Part shown: piece by piece, positions 1 through 10,264 of the stretch
Numbering within the stretch: position 1 is the first letter of the stretch
How the letters are laid out: each line of letters starts with the position of its first letter
Origin: Eucommia ulmoides
Taxonomy: Eukaryota > Streptophyta > Magnoliopsida > Garryales > Eucommiaceae
Direction: 5' to 3'
Assembly (NCBI GenBank): GCA_016647705.1
Contig: CM028328.1
Location: 48,912,647 to 48,976,646, forward strand
Length of the DNA stretch: 64,000 bases
Translations under genes and position numbers: made by a program
The notes under the pieces: model-generated
What the model saw: only the letters and a program-made list of their open reading frames with translations
Databases searched by the model: none
Told to the model about the DNA's origin: nothing

Positions 1-655
1 CGTCTTAGGGAAAGTATTTCTCCTGGACGGGTAAAATCGGTATGAGTCTAATGGGTCTTACATAATAGAAAACGGATGTTAGAAAATTCCTTTAAAAAAG
101 AATATGTATTAATGTTGAACTATTTGAAAGTTTGGCGGCCAAAGTACAACTATAAGAAGAAGTGGTTCAAGATTTTGAACCTTGGACAATACCTATATAA
201 GGAGAAGGCCATTATGGCTGCCCCCATGGCTAAGACAATTTTGGTCACCCTCTCCTTTTTTCTATCTCTGCACTGTAGTTTTGATTCTTATTACTACCTA
301 GAATAAAAAGAGAACTACCTCAAGATCTTGATATTAGAATTTGATTCTTAAAAATTGCAAGAACGCAATCTCTACAATGTATTATGTGTGGATACCATTA
401 GAGGCAAGATAATTGTATTGCTTCTAGGATAATTTTTTCTCTGCTACCCAAATGAGACTAGATCTAGCCGCTCTTGGAAGAGCCTACTGAAACCACGCCT
501 AAAAAATTATCGGCATTGAGGTTGAAACATTGAAAGAGGTATAACGATTAAATTAGATTTAATCGTTTACTAATTTTATTTGTTTTTTTATTGATAGAAT
601 TTTTTTTTATTCTATTAAATAAATCTTGTGATATTAATAATCGGTTCCTCCATAG
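1..655 (+). repeat. Copia-type LTR segment, cut by window start
   Basis: This is the outermost part of the left arm and the inverted partner of about 61,090-61,640. It has a TATA-like box (TATATAA near 194-200) followed by a C/T-rich, T-rich leader, in the style of long Ty1/copia LTRs. On the right arm the same sequence lies downstream, on the minus strand, of a decayed copia reverse transcriptase and RNase H. That context is the main reason for calling it LTR material. No ORF here is convincing; the reading frame at 76-306 is a chance frame. Confidence 0.45.
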
Positions 656-1347
656 GTCACGTATACCCTTGGTAGACTCACCTAACTGAGAGTGTCATGA
701 GACCATGACTATAGGAATTGGGATGTTCTCAAGGAACTTATACAAAAATCAATATCAAATTGCATGACCATTAATAACACTAACCTGTGAACAATATTTA
801 AATATTGATGATGTGTGTGTATAAGTTCAACTTTAAGTCAAAGGGTATAGTTCACGACATAGTTCAATTAGTGCACCGTGATTATATTTGTTTATTGTTT
901 ATGTTCCCGAATTTTACTTTTTTTTCTTAAAAATTAGGAATAGAAACAAAAATATGGGAATGATAAATTTTCTATTTTAATTTTTATTTTTACTTTTTAG
1001 GGCAAATTATCAGATAACAAATTAGGATTGTTTCTGGATTATTACTTCTTCCCAAGGTTTTCTTAAGAACAGAAACCAAAATCTTAACAGAGACACATAG
1101 GCTGCGTTTTTCTGTTTCTTTTTTTTCTTTTCTTTTTTTTTGTTGTTTTTCTTTCTTTCCTTTTCCTTGTTTCTTTTTTTGTTTTTTTCCTTGTGTCTTT
1201 CTTTTTCTACTGTTTTTTTAATCTATTTTTTTAAAAAAAATAAATATTTCAATACATTGAACTTTTTGTCTTGTTTTTTATTACCTGAATTTTGGTTCTA
1301 TTCTTTGTTTTTTTTATTCTCATATTTCTTATTATAATAAAATTAAG
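656..1347. other. Left-arm-specific segment without recognised genes
   Basis: About 650 bp between text matching 61,090 and text matching 60,930 has no counterpart in the right arm. It is either an insertion here or a deletion there. The stretch 1,100-1,335 is extremely T-rich on the plus strand and yields only a Phe/Leu-rich chance frame. No terminal inverted repeats or clear target duplication were found at its edges. Confidence 0.5.
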
Positions 1348-1441
1348 AAAAAGACCAAGGTTCTAAGTATTGGCACAACCGATACGTAACGGAAAATCAG
1401 CCCTCCATTACGATTACGGGCCGATATTTTGTGCTTCGGCC

Positions 1442-1628
1442 TGATAGAGTATCCCTCAAGTCATGTAGTTAACTTGCCTATTTTCATATTTTCATTTGTG
1501 TATTCAATTAAATCAATTATAATTATATTAGGTAGGTTCCCTCAATACATAGATTGTACAATATAAATACTACTCTACATCAATGGGAAGACGTATGTCA
1601 TATTCATTTCTTTCTATCAAATCTTATA
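1442..1628 (+). repeat. 5' LTR of the nested copia element
   Basis: The 187-bp LTR begins TGATAGAGTAT and ends just before the tRNA-Met primer-binding site at 1,629. It matches the 3' LTR at 9,168-9,399 over nearly its full length. The last nine bases after TATCA (AATCTTATA) are also shared by the 3' LTR, so the terminus is TA rather than canonical CA, probably by mutation. Confidence 0.85.
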
Positions 1629-1641
1629 TGGTATCACGAGC
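1629..1641 (+). other. Primer-binding site (tRNA-Met type)
   Basis: TGGTATCACGAGC matches the usual plant copia primer-binding sequence TGGTATCAGAGC apart from a small change near its end. It lies immediately downstream of the 5' LTR, where reverse transcription is primed. The same variant is seen at 60,088-60,100 on the minus strand next to another LTR. Confidence 0.8.
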
Positions 1642-1644
1642 TTA

Positions 1645-3031
1645 AGATCCAAAAACCACTCCCCACCCTCATTCCCAACCCTAAGGCGCCAACCATTACC
1701 AACACCCCCTTCACTGAATGCCGAACACCCTAGCTCCTCCTCAACCATGCCAATTATGTCTACCGACAACACCGCCATAGCCATACCTAATAACCATGAA
1801 CCCACACAACCCCTTGTAGCCATCAACACGCACAACATAATAAAACTAACACCAACGAATTACATCGCCTAGAAATTCCAAATTTAATCCACACTCTTTG
1901 GCTATGATTTAGTCAACGTTCTAGACCACACCCACCAATCCCCAACCCCATTCTCCAAGACCATACCACACCCAACCCCGACTACAACACATGGTCCCGT
2001 CAAAATCGTCTCATTCTTAGTGCCCTGGCAGGCAGCCTTAGCCCACCCCTCATCTCATCACCCAATCCCATACCTCCCAAGAAGTTTGGATTGTCCTACA
2101 CAATACATATACGTGCTAATCTCGTGGTCACATCAAACAACTAAAATATTAACTGGGGGTTGGACTCAATCACCACCAACATGCAGTCCATCAAATCCAA
2201 AACCAATGAACTAATGGCCCTTGGTAAACCCCTTGATCACGAGGACCTCAATGAAAAGATCCTTGACAGACTCTGTGATGAATACAACCCGGTGATTGAC
2301 ACCGTCAACGACAGAGACAGCCCCATCTTGTTTGATAAATTGCACGAGAAACTAATCAACAGTGAGCTCTCCCTTTTAGTGACCACCCCCACACCAACCC
2401 CTTACCCATGATTGCACACATCGCCACCTCTGGTCACACCAACTAGCGTTCACAAAACCGCAACACCCGACCCACATTGTCACCCCCGGTACCACCTATG
2501 CTTTAACGTGGTACCCACAACCCACCGCGGGCATATTTTGGTAGTTGCCAATGGTGTCGTGCTCAGAGCCACATGGTCCCATAATAACCAGTATTCCTGT
2601 AATTACAACCCAAACTTCAACCACCTCCGCCCGATCGTCCTTCTTCGACACCTCAATAGCGCACCAATCATCTTTGACAACTCCGGGCTAATGTTTCCAC
2701 GACCCCTACTACGATTACTCTGGCCTGGCTCCGAAATAACAGAGCATCCCATCATGTGACCTTCAAATTGGAGAACCTTTCCGTGCACACCCCATATTTC
2801 AGATCTAATGATGTCATGATTAGTGATGGGATGGGCCTTCCTATCACACATACTGGTACTACATCACTTTTCAATTGTTCTCGTACATTCAATTTGAATA
2901 ATGTTTTATGTGTTCTTGTTAGAAATAAGAATCTAATATCGATCTCTAAATTCTGTAGTTCTAACAAAACCTCAATTGAATTCTTTTGTGATTATTTTCT
3001 TGTGACAGACACTTTTAACGGGCCGACCTAA
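1645..3031 (+). pseudogene. copia gag and protease/pre-integrase region, decayed
   Basis: This is the capsid (gag) region of the nested copia element. About 1,855-1,920 reads like the conserved N-terminal gag block (NYIAWK-type, with a stop). The frame at 2,160-2,411 holds the typical gag block around KSKTNELMALGKPLDHEDL and ends near HEKLINSELSL. From about 2,740 the frame shows the HHVT...NLS and ITHTGTTSL motifs, then VLCVLVRNKNLISISK, found between protease and integrase in copia polyproteins. Several frame changes and stops separate these blocks, so no protein is made. A CCHC zinc knuckle was not found. Confidence 0.75.
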
Positions 3032-3239
3032 AAATAGTGTCTATGAATGGCCTTCCTCTCCCACCACAACCAATACCATCCTTGCATTCTCCAGTGTCAA
3101 AGCCCCACCATGAGTTTGGCATCACTGCCTTGGTCATCCTTCAGCCTTTATTTTCAATAAAATTGTTGCATCTTTCCCTTTTGAGTTATCTCATTCGTCA
3201 AAATCAGACCACCATTGTAACGCTTGCAATATTAATAAA

Positions 3240-3990
3240 AGTCATAAATTGTATCTCACTATCCACTCTCACTTCGACTGCACCCCTTGATATTATTTTT
3301 TTGGATGTTTGGACCTCTCCGGTTCATTCTATTGATGACTTCAAATACTACATTATCTTTGTGGATCATTTCTCCAAATACATATGGATTTACCCATTAA
3401 AAAGCAAGTCCGATGTTCCTGATGTCTTTATCCGATTTAAGGTGCCATTCGAAAACTATTTCAAATGCACAATTACCACATTCTACTCCGACAATGGTAG
3501 AGAACACACCACCCTAAGGTAATTTCTCTCTACCCATGGCATCTCGCATCTAACCTTTTTTCCGCCTACTCACGAACACAATGGCTACTCTAAACGTCGC
3601 CATTAACACATTATCGAAACTGGCCTTTCCCTACTATCTCATGCCGCTATGCCCATCTCGTACTGGTCTTATGCCTTTGCCAAAACCACCTATCTCATCA
3701 GTCGCCTGCCCACTCCTACCCTCAACTTGGACTCCCCATTCTCATCTCTATTTAGGTCTAACCCCAATTACTCAAAACATCGAAGTTTTAGATGTCTATG
3801 TTATTACTGGCTACGTCCACACTCCTAACACAAACTCTCTCATCGCTCTGCTCCATGTGTCTTTCTAGGCTACTCAACCTCTTAGAGCGCTTATCTCTAT
3901 CTAGATCCGGTCACCACCCGTCTTTACCTCTCCCGTTATGTGAAATTTGTCGAATCAGTTTACCCATTCGTCGCATATCAAACATATCTC
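3240..3990 (+). pseudogene. copia integrase core, decayed
   Basis: The frame at 3,037-3,522 contains the integrase core: LDVWTSPV with the first catalytic Asp region, the FVDHFSKYIWIYPLKSKSDV block, and YSDNG with the second Asp. After a stop, the text continues with the STHGISHL and THEHNGYSKR motifs, a decayed form of the block that carries the catalytic Glu, then a GYSTS block near 3,865. Integrase would join the cDNA to the host chromosome. Multiple stops and frame changes make it non-functional. Confidence 0.8.
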
Positions 3991-4426
3991 CCACGTCCCA
4001 CCGATACCACCTTGACTACCTCTGCCTTCAATTTACTACAATTCTTTCACCCACACCGACTACATCGACCCGACAACCGTCCCCCTTATGTGACTGTCCC
4101 TCTCATAGAGGCACAAGAACATGACTCTGAATTTCATGATGGGAGCACCTACAGGACCACTAGTACCAAAAAGTTACCTTTCGGTTGTTCTAGCGCCCCA
4201 TCAGTCGACCTGGACACTACAACACCCACTGACCAGTGTTGCAGCGCCCCAAACCAATACGTTGGTGCTGGAGCACCAACCCAGGGGCAATCCACCACCC
4301 CATCTGTTGCCCTGGGCACTGCAGTACCGAATCCAACTCAGGGGACGTTACTTCACCTCCGAAATTGACCAAACCAGCCGGGAGAACCATCGTGACGCGT
4401 TCTATGAATGATATCCACAAACCCAT

Positions 4427-5106
4427 ATGGAAACGCAACTTCATAGCTCAAATAATGTAAGCAATTATGTGGAACCCACATGTGCCTCTCAAGCCCTCAA
4501 GGATGCAAAGTGGCGCAAAACCATGTCCGAAGAATTTGATGCGCTTGTTCAGAATGGAACCTGGGAACTTGTCCCTTGGAACTCAAGCAAAAATCTTATC
4601 AGTTGCCAGTGGATATTTTGTATCAAATACACACCTTAAGGGACCGTTGATCGCTACAAAGCTCAATTTGTGGCCAAGTACTTTCATTAATGGCCTAGAG
4701 TTGACTATTATGAGACGTTCAGTCCCATAGTCAAGCCTACAACGGTACACCTAGTGCTTAGTATTGTAGTAAGCCGAGGTTGGGCACTTCGACAACTAGA
4801 TGTCAACAATGCATTTATTCAAGGATCACTTTTTGAAGCGATGTACATGACTCAGCCAACAGGCTTTGTTGATCCCAATCACCCACACCACATTTGTAAA
4901 CTCCACAAAGTTGTCTACAACCTCAAGCAGGACCTCGGTTGTGGTACCATAAACTTTGAAACTTTCTGATAGCAAGCGGGTTTACCAACTCACATGCCGA
5001 CTCCTCGCTGTTCACTGTCACACTCCACAACCAACAAATGTTCCTCCGTATTTATGTTGATGACATCATCATAACCGATAATGACAATACTACAGTGGCC
5101 AAGTTT
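4427..5106 (+). pseudogene. copia reverse transcriptase, 5' part, interrupted by a solo LTR
   Basis: The reverse transcriptase region starts with a WRKTMSEEFDALVQNGTWELVPW block (4,500-4,590; the canonical opening of copia RT), continues with [21 protein letters not shown] (4,785-4,850) and reaches the catalytic YVDD box at about 5,053-5,064 (intact). At least two frame changes occur (near 4,630 and 4,960). At 5,111 the coding text stops at the 5-bp target site ACTGC and resumes at 6,896 after a 1.78-kb solo LTR. Confidence 0.85.
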
Positions 5107-5111
5107 ACTGC
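5107..5111. other. Target-site duplication ACTGC of the first solo LTR (left copy)
   Basis: ACTGC at 5,107-5,111 is repeated exactly at 6,896-6,900. Joining the flanks across the LTR restores a continuous reverse transcriptase reading, which fixes the LTR borders at 5,112 and 6,895. Confidence 0.92.
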
Positions 5112-5330
5112 TGATAGGTGTAAATTACCTATATATTTTCAAACCGGTTTTGTTAGTTTTAGAGTAGTTTTATAGTTATTTTTATACGTTTTAATATATT
5201 TTTATTCTTTTTGTATTAAAACAGGTGCGTGGGGTGAAAAAGTATGAAATCGGAGCATAAACGATTAATTCGTATCGAGAATGGTCGGAGAACGATGGAA
5301 AAATGAGCAAGGAGGCAAATATCTTAATGA

Positions 5331-5590
5331 AGACCACCGCTTAGGTGTCTAGACCACCGCCTAGGTGGTGAAGATGCAGAGAAAACACATTTGGCTACTG
5401 ACAGTCCACCGCCTAGGCAAAAATTCCACCGCCTAGGTGGTAAAGAGGAAAAATGTTTGGAGAAGTCCCTCAGCCTAGGCGGAAATCCAACAGATTGTTT
5501 TCCTAGTCCACCGCCTACTCCACTGCCTAGGCAAACCTTAACCGACATACCCCACCCCTAGGCGAAAAATCCCTTCGCCTAGGCGGTGGC
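5331..5590 (+). promoter_or_regulatory. CCTAGG palindrome cassette in solo LTR copy 1
   Basis: Seven CCTAGG palindromes lie within about 225 bp (5,360, 5,412, 5,432, 5,474, 5,526, 5,557, 5,578), most inside the longer frame CCACCGCCTAGGYGGT. The cassette ends about 50 bp before a TATA-like box. Equivalent cassettes with other cores sit at the same place in the three sister LTRs. A promoter-proximal regulatory role is inferred from position only. Confidence 0.7.
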
Positions 5591-6129
5591 CTCTGCATAG
5601 TGGGAGATATTTATTTTAGATATTTTGTCTATATATACCTCTTTTATCCTTTCTCCTTCACCTCCTCCGGCCGTTACAGCCCTTAAGGCTTAGGTTAGGA
5701 TATTGAGAGAATATGGGGAGTGCTCAAACATATCAAAAGGATAAGATCAACACGCGGAGAAGGAGAATCGTTCAGTGGACAGTTTTAGCGGCTAATCTTC
5801 GGATATCGGCTAAGTTCATCCATTTTTTTTCTTTTATTTCTTATCTTCTATGTATGTTTGAGCCTGTTTAGCCTAGTTTTAATTGTATAAATGGCTATGG
5901 TCATAGGTTAAATGTGGATTATGTATGGGATTAATATCGATTATAAAAACGTAGTTTTGGTTTAGTTGCATTTCTTTGATGATTGTTCTTCAATGTTTGA
6001 GTGTGTTTATCATATTATTTGTTTATTGTGCTTAGATTTACATATCCAGAATATGGGGTTTGACAAATCTCATATTTGGATTAGAATAAACAAACGCCAC
6101 GATCCAATAACCCGGTCGGGGTTAGAACT

Positions 6130-6600
6130 GGTGGACGATCAAAGAGGTTGATGCAAGACTCAAGTAACCTAGGGTCGTTAAGATGTTGAGGGGGACTTTT
6201 TCATTGATTCGAAGTCACGTATTCCCTCGTCTTACACTCGGGAAAGGTGGCGAGGAAGTTTTAGAACTGAGATTGTCGATAGGGTAAACACAACGCATGA
6301 AATCAATGACGTTAGGGCGAGACTCACATGACCTAGGGTCATTAATACGTTGATGGGGACTTCTTTGTTGACACAAAATTACATTATATCCCTCGTCTTA
6401 TACTCGAGAGAGGTGGCGAAGGAGTTTACAAACCGATGTTTTGTATGCGATCAATGAGGTTGGGTCAAGACTCACGCAACCTAGGGTCGTTAAGACGTTG
6501 AGGGAGACTTCTTCATTGAGGCAAAGTTGCATTACATCCCCCGTCTTACACTCGGGAAAGGTGGCGGAGGAGTTTTAGATACCGAGATTGTCAAATAGGT
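6130..6600 (+). repeat. Triplicated module of about 150-165 bp in solo LTR copy 1
   Basis: Three copies of a module with the landmarks AACCTAGGGTCGTTAA, GAGGGAGACTT and CTTACACTCGGGAAAGG begin near 6,130, 6,300 and 6,450. The spacing of the CCTAGGGTC landmark is about 164 then 148 bp. Sister LTRs at 7,694, 31,511 and 35,106 have one copy. This is an internal tandem amplification, not a separate insertion. Confidence 0.8.
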
Positions 6601-6900
6601 CTAACACCATTATTGTAAACTAAACGAAATCAAATGCGTTTAAGTAAATAGAGTTAATCCCTAGATAATCCATCCCATAACTATCTCATATTAGTCAAAC
6701 TAGTATTTTAGTATTAGTATTAATTATATATTCCATTTTTGTCGCTTAGATAAAGTCGGGTTATGACAATCGTGGTACTCGATAGTAATCTCAACCAATC
6801 CCTGTGGATATGATACCCGACCGAAAGATCCATTATACTAAAATTTAATTCGTACGCTTGCGGTGAAAGTGGCAGCGCTTAATTAGCAGCCACCAACTGC

Positions 6901-7693
6901 ACAATTGTCAGCTCGATTCTCTCTCAAGGACCTTGGACCACTCACATACTTTTGTGGAGTTGAATTTATTCAACACACAAATGGTGTACTACTCCCACGA
7001 AGCAATACATTGTCGATCTTCTCATTCGTACCAAAATAGAGGCCGCCAAACCAGTCACTACACCACTTGCCACCTCTCTAGTTCTAACACTCAACTTCGG
7101 CCCAACACTGTCTAATCCAACGAAGTACAAGAGTGTTATCGAAAGTCTTCAGTACCTCTCGTTGACACAACCACATATAGCCTATATAGTTAACAAACAC
7201 TTTCAGTTCATGCACCGTCCAACTGAGGAACACTGGAGTGCAGTGAAGCACCTTCTTCGCTACCTCTTTAGCACACAAGACCATGGGATCGTACTTCACA
7301 AAAGCTCTTCTCTGGCACTTCACGCCTTCTCCAACACGAACAGGGCAAGATTCAGGGATGTCTTTACCTCCACAGGAGCACATATCATCTACCTTGGTCA
7401 CAATCCGATCTCCTAGTATTCCAAGAAGCAAAGGATAGTGGCCCGCTCATCCACTGAAATGGAATATCGCTCTGTTGCATCTACAACAGCTGAGATACAA
7501 TTGATTTGTTCTATACTCTCAGAACTCGGTATGACCCTACCTCTCTAACCGGTCATTTACTATAACAATATTGGTGCCACGAGTGGTTTCTCTAATCCAA
7601 TCTTCCAATCACGCATCAAACACGTGACACTTGACTACCATTACATACGGGAGCAAGTTCAGAGTGGGTCATTACGTGTTACTCATATCTCAT
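6901..7693 (+). pseudogene. copia reverse transcriptase 3' part and RNase H, decayed
   Basis: The text resumes with the LKDLGPLTYF-type block (frame-shifted) after the first solo LTR. The frame at 7,162-7,416 holds the TQPHIAYIVNKHFQFMHRPT and HWSAVKHLLRYL motifs that open the RNase H part of copia pol. IVARSSTEMEYRSVA follows near 7,440-7,480 and DYHYIREQV near 7,635. Stops occur at 7,414 and about 7,546. The coding text is interrupted at 7,693 by a second solo LTR and ends at 9,054-9,120 with the QLADALTKPL-type tail. Confidence 0.82.
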
Positions 7694-9053
7694 TGATAGG
7701 TTAAAAATACCTATCTACTTCTAAGTCAAATTTGATTATTTTCGAGAGTTTTGGTAATATTTTATTGTGTTTTTGTTTGTTTTGATGTAACTCAGATGTA
7801 GGGACGTAAACGATCGATAAACAAGCAAAACGATAGGAAAGCGGTGAAAAAACGATGAAAATTATCAAGGCTTCAAAACAGCAAGTCCACTGCTGCAGCA
7901 GTCAGACCATTGCTGTAGCGGTGAAATAACAGAGAGTTTGGGTAATTTTTACCGCTGCAGTGGTGAAAGTACAGAGAGTCACCTAAATGTTCTGCCTGCT
8001 CACCGCTACAGTGGTGAAGCTGCCGACATGCCCATCGCTGTAGCAATGAATCCACCGCTGCAACAATCACTCTGCACAGATATTTTAGATATTTTGAGCC
8101 TTGTATTATACCACTTGTTCTCCCACTTGCCAAAGACGTGACACACATGATCTAAAGCCTATTTTGGAGAGCTTGAAGAGGAGATTCAACATTTAGAGAA
8201 GAGGAAACATTTCTGGATCGATCTTTAGCGACAGTGGACCACTCCACTCTAAGATTTGATCTTTCTTTCTTTATTTCTATCTTTGTAACTTAACTTTTTA
8301 TATTAAATAATGATGAATCTCTTTTGTTTCAATGTTTGTATAACTAGGATCATGGTAGGCTAGATAAATATTATCTAGGGGTTGATGTAATTCACGTAAA
8401 TACACGTTTGATTGAATATATATTTCTTCAACGGTTGTTTGTAAATGTTTACCATTTTATTACAATTTTGATATGTTTGTTATGGTATTTAGGTTGGTTT
8501 TGTGAATACGGGATTTGACATTCGGAAGAGATAACCCCGAATTCGGACTAGGGTTAAATACATCATGACGATTTAACGACCCGGAAGGGCATTAGAAAGT
8601 GTACAATCCATGAGGTTAGGTCAAGACTCATGTGACTAAGGGTCGTATAGATGTTGAGGGAGACTTCGGCATTAATGCGAAGTCACATATTCGCTCACTT
8701 TACACTCGAGAGAGGTAGTGAGCGAGTTTAAGATACCGAGATTGTCGGATAGGATAAACACCGTTATTGTTAACTAAATGAAGTCACTCATGTATTAAGT
8801 AAATAAAATCAATCCCTAAGTAATCCATTTAATTAGAATTAACCTAATAGTTGTTAGTTTAATTTAGTTTTTAATTATTCAAACTCAAAGCAATTCTTGA
8901 ACCGTCTAGATAATATAAGACTATGTCAACTGTGGTATTTAATTAATTCAAACACGTTTCCCAAAGGACGACATCTGATTGAAAGATCCACCATATTAAA
9001 ACTTTACCTCGTGCATTCGCGAGTTAAATTAAGGCATGAAAAAGTCTCGTTCA
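7694..9053 (+). mobile_element. Solo LTR, copy 2 of the four-member family (1,360 bp)
   Basis: It begins TGATAGGTTAAAAATACCTA and ends CTCGTTCA, flanked by exact CTCAT duplications (7,689-7,693 and 9,054-9,058). It is inserted in the RNase H coding region of the copia element. It shares ordered landmarks with copies 1, 3 and 4: the opening palindrome, the palindrome cassette (7,885-8,065, core CTGCAG and near variants), the paired GATATTTTAGATATTTT stretch, a CGGACTAGGGTTAA block, a single GGGTCGTATAGATGTTGAGGG module and a CACTCGAGAGAGG block. Its 3' end is more diverged than the others. Confidence 0.9.
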
Positions 9054-9167
9054 CTCATCCAATAACCAGCTTGCCGATGCCCTCACCAAGCCACTAGCTC
9101 GTGCTCATTTTCTTCTACTCAATGCCAAGATTGGACTCTCCTCACAGAGCTCCATCTTGTGGGGGCA
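9054..9167 (+). pseudogene. C-terminal end of copia RNase H and polypurine tract
   Basis: After the CTCAT duplication, the text reads the QLADALTKPLARAHF tail typical of the very end of copia pol (one frame), then about 50 bp to the polypurine tract TGTGGGGGCA directly abutting the 3' LTR at 9,168. It is the last coding fragment of the nested copia element. Confidence 0.78.
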
Positions 9168-9399
9168 TGATAGAGTATCCTCAAGTCATGTAGTTGACTT
9201 ATCTATTTTCATATTTCCATTTATGTATTCAATTAAATCAATTATATAATTAATTACAATTATATTAGGTAGTTTCCCTCAACACGTAGATTGTTATATT
9301 AGGTAGTTTCCCTCAATACATAGATTGTACATTATGAATACTACTCTACATCAATGAAAAGGGGTATGCCATATTTATTTCTTTCTATCAAATCCTATA
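9168..9399 (+). repeat. 3' LTR of the nested copia element
   Basis: It begins TGATAGAGTATCC and matches the 5' LTR. It is longer (232 bp) because about 40 bp around TATATTAGGTAGTTTCCCTCAA is present twice (near 9,262-9,330). The match ends at AATCCTATA. Beyond it the hAT text resumes and matches the right arm. Confidence 0.85.
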
Positions 9400-9838
9400 A
9401 GGCTGATTCACACATAATCATCCCTTTACAGGCCTATACCAGGTTCTTCATCCGTTACAGAGAGGCGTAGTAGCCATTATGACCATTATAGGCCGATACA
9501 GTTGTTTTCAGCCTGCTGCAGTTGTTCATCCTTGTGTAAGTAAGGTCCCACCAACTGTTTAAGACTTCAATCTTTATTCAGATTTCTTCAGCCTTCTTTT
9601 CACTCTTTCTTCATCCTTAATGATGAATGCAACCCAACCCCAGCCTATAATTAAGCATTGTTCAGCCCTTCCCTTACTTATAATACCCTAGTGTCTTCAT
9701 AGTTCACAGATTAAGAACGAACCTTACAATTTCGATGGCCTGTAGTGCAATTTCGATGACCTTGCAAGCTGCAAATTGAATATCTTCCCTAGATTTGCAA
9801 ATTTTTTACTTAACATTTAAATATTTCATTGGGGTGTG

Positions 9839-9844
9839 TATGTG

Positions 9845-9885
<41 letters not shown>

Positions 9886-10042
9886 ATGTGTATAACTATT
9901 TATAAGTATTTATATAATTATATATTGCATATTTATTCTGTTTAACTTTAATCTTTTAGGGCTAGAAAATAACTTATTTTAATAAATGTTTTTGTTTTGG
10001 AATGGAAACTAAATTACGAAACTAAATATATGCAATAAAATA

Positions 10043-10099
<57 letters not shown>

Positions 10100-10110
10100 T
10101 GTGTGTGTTT
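9839..10110. repeat. TG/TA microsatellites within the hAT element
   Basis: Two dinucleotide runs occur: (TG)n at about 9,857-9,881 and (AT)n followed by (GT)n at about 10,043-10,109. The spacing between them is AT-rich. In the right arm the corresponding place near 60,345-60,375 keeps a shorter AT/AC run, after which homology to the hAT interior is lost. Confidence 0.9.
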
Positions 10111-10264
10111 AATGTCCTAAAATAATTTTGGTTTAATTTTTCAGTCCTAAAATATTATTTTTAAGTAAATAGTAGATATTAAATTTGAGTATTAATATTG
10201 CAAAAAATTTAAATTTAACATGAAGGGTGAAAAATGATCAATTCCTCCTCCTAGTGATGATATT

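Larger units (their letters stand above)
5112..6895 (+). mobile_element. Solo LTR, copy 1 of a four-member family (1,784 bp)
   Basis: The element begins TGATAGGTGTAAATTACCTA, ends GCAGCCACCA (TG...CA) and is flanked by the exact 5-bp duplication ACTGC. No primer-binding site, internal domain or second LTR is present, so this is a solo LTR left by LTR-LTR recombination. The 5' part has a palindrome cassette (5,331-5,590) with seven CCTAGG sites, followed by a TATA-like CTATATATACC (about 5,629-5,639). The 3' part has a module of about 150-165 bp present three times (6,130-6,600), single in the other copies, which accounts for much of the extra length. The 3' end text (CCCTGTGGATATGATACCC, CGCTTGCGGTGAAAGTGGC) resembles ends of Ty3/gypsy LTRs of the Tat/Athila type; that lineage is an inference. 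Confidence 0.9.
1442..9399 (+). mobile_element. Ty1/copia retrotransposon nested in the hAT element
   Basis: Two related LTRs (1,442-1,628 and 9,168-9,399) flank gag-pol remnants. A primer-binding site complementary to initiator tRNA-Met (TGGTATCACGAGC, 1,629-1,641) follows the 5' LTR, and a polypurine tract (TGTGGGGGCA, about 9,158-9,167) precedes the 3' LTR. The order gag, protease/pre-integrase, integrase, reverse transcriptase, RNase H is that of copia elements. Target duplication is weak: CGGCC on the left and AGGCT on the right. The right arm (about 60,800-60,830, minus strand) retains the uninterrupted hAT text, giving an empty site. Two solo LTRs of another family interrupt the pol region. 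Confidence 0.88.

Noticed and set aside
1140..1337. Phe/Leu-rich open frame on plus
   Set aside because: It is a product of a T-rich tract with no homology or start context.
1617..1838. Minus-strand open frame overlapping the copia leader
   Set aside because: It is antisense to copia gag leader text and has no known domain.
2603..2967. Minus-strand frames antisense to the copia pre-integrase region
   Set aside because: The plus strand carries recognisable copia motifs over the same interval; the minus frames are shadows.
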